Shown in pieces: positions 13,649 to 13,882 of a stretch of DNA of 13,882 nucleotides. This DNA comes from Chrysochromulina parva (taxonomy: Eukaryota; Haptophyta; Prymnesiales; Chrysochromulinaceae), in the NCBI GenBank assembly GCA_002887195.1, contig PJAB01001528.1, positions 1 to 13,882 of the forward strand, written 5' to 3'. The translations under genes and the position numbers were made by a program. Every line of letters starts with the position of its first letter. Positions within the stretch are counted from its first letter, which is position 1. The notes below the pieces were generated by a model. The model did not search any database. It was not told where the DNA came from and saw only the letters and a program-made list of their open reading frames with translations.

Positions 13649-13882
13649 CGCGTGAACGACCGTCCACTGCGAAAGTTGTGGTTGGCCTGCACAATTCTGT
13701 GGGAGAACAGGTTCTCCGGGGAGCCGTCACGGCGCCTCCTCAGGTTTTCGCTCTGTCGTCGCGACCTCTCGCATCACTGCGCGCGGTCTCGACTCCATAG
13801 CTCTCGCGTACTACGTGCGCGCGGTCCCCAGGACTTTAACTGACCGAGCACTCGTGCCCGTGTCGTCTCGCTGATCTTCGCC
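13649..13882. other. Region upstream of the glycoprotein gene
   Basis: It should hold the promoter and 5' untranslated region of the 990-residue protein gene. No coding region or repeat can be supported; the open frames on the + strand here are continuations of antisense reading. Confidence 0.5.

Noticed and set aside
1..13882. A tRNA, rRNA or bacterial operon interpretation
   Set aside because: No convincing T-loop or cloverleaf was seen, and frames need splicing and eukaryotic families, which excludes a bacterial reading.

Overview
The window looks like compact nuclear DNA of a GC-rich, photosynthetic eukaryotic microbe. Evidence: spliceosomal introns (80-147 nt, GT...AG) can be placed by following conserved protein families across reading frames; a translation factor found only in eukaryotes (class II eIF4E) is present; there is a plastid-type FAD4 lipid desaturase; and a large secretory-pathway glycoprotein carries many N-glycosylation sequons. 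Two of the four well-supported introns have GTGCG-type donors, which together with the high GC and high gene density suggests a haptophyte-like alga. That placement is inference. Nothing here looks bacterial: there are no operons or ribosome binding sites, and several long open frames begin at non-ATG codons and only make sense after splicing.

Layout: (1) 173-1871 (+), the C-lobe of a CHK1/CAMKL-type protein kinase with a degenerate catalytic loop and a KA1-like tail; its N-lobe lies outside the window or is missing. (2) 2167-3084 (-), a FAD4-like desaturase. (3) 3258-3568 (+), a 76-residue membrane-anchored coiled-coil protein revealed by a 9-nt first exon; genes 2 and 3 share a 173-bp divergent promoter with a CACGTG box. 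(4) 3847-5160 (-), an alpha/beta-hydrolase-fold protein that seems to lack the catalytic His. (5) 5378-6469 (+), a coiled-coil protein with two RRxSF sites; genes 4 and 5 share a 217-bp divergent promoter with a 12-bp perfect palindrome. (6) 6748-7317 (+), a SnoaL/NTF2-like protein, preceded by an AT-richer island with two short tandem repeats and followed by a (CA)n(GA)n microsatellite. (7) 8049-8842 (+), an eIF4E2/4EHP-type cap-binding protein in three exons, with a 28-bp tandem repeat inside intron 2. (8) 9127-10464 (-), an ankyrin-repeat protein with an unrecognised helical C-terminal part. (9) 10676-13648 (-), a 990-residue multi-pass membrane glycoprotein of unrecognised family.

The genes do not form an evident pathway. 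This is an ordinary gene-dense stretch of eukaryotic chromosome with divergent and convergent pairs. The observations most worth following are the degenerate kinase whose alpha-E/catalytic-loop segment is replaced by poly-alanine from a GCA repeat, the unrecognised 990-residue glycoprotein, the hidden small gene 3, and the unusual cap-pocket residues and repeat-bearing intron of the eIF4E gene. No mobile element with coding capacity, CRISPR array, rRNA or tRNA was seen.
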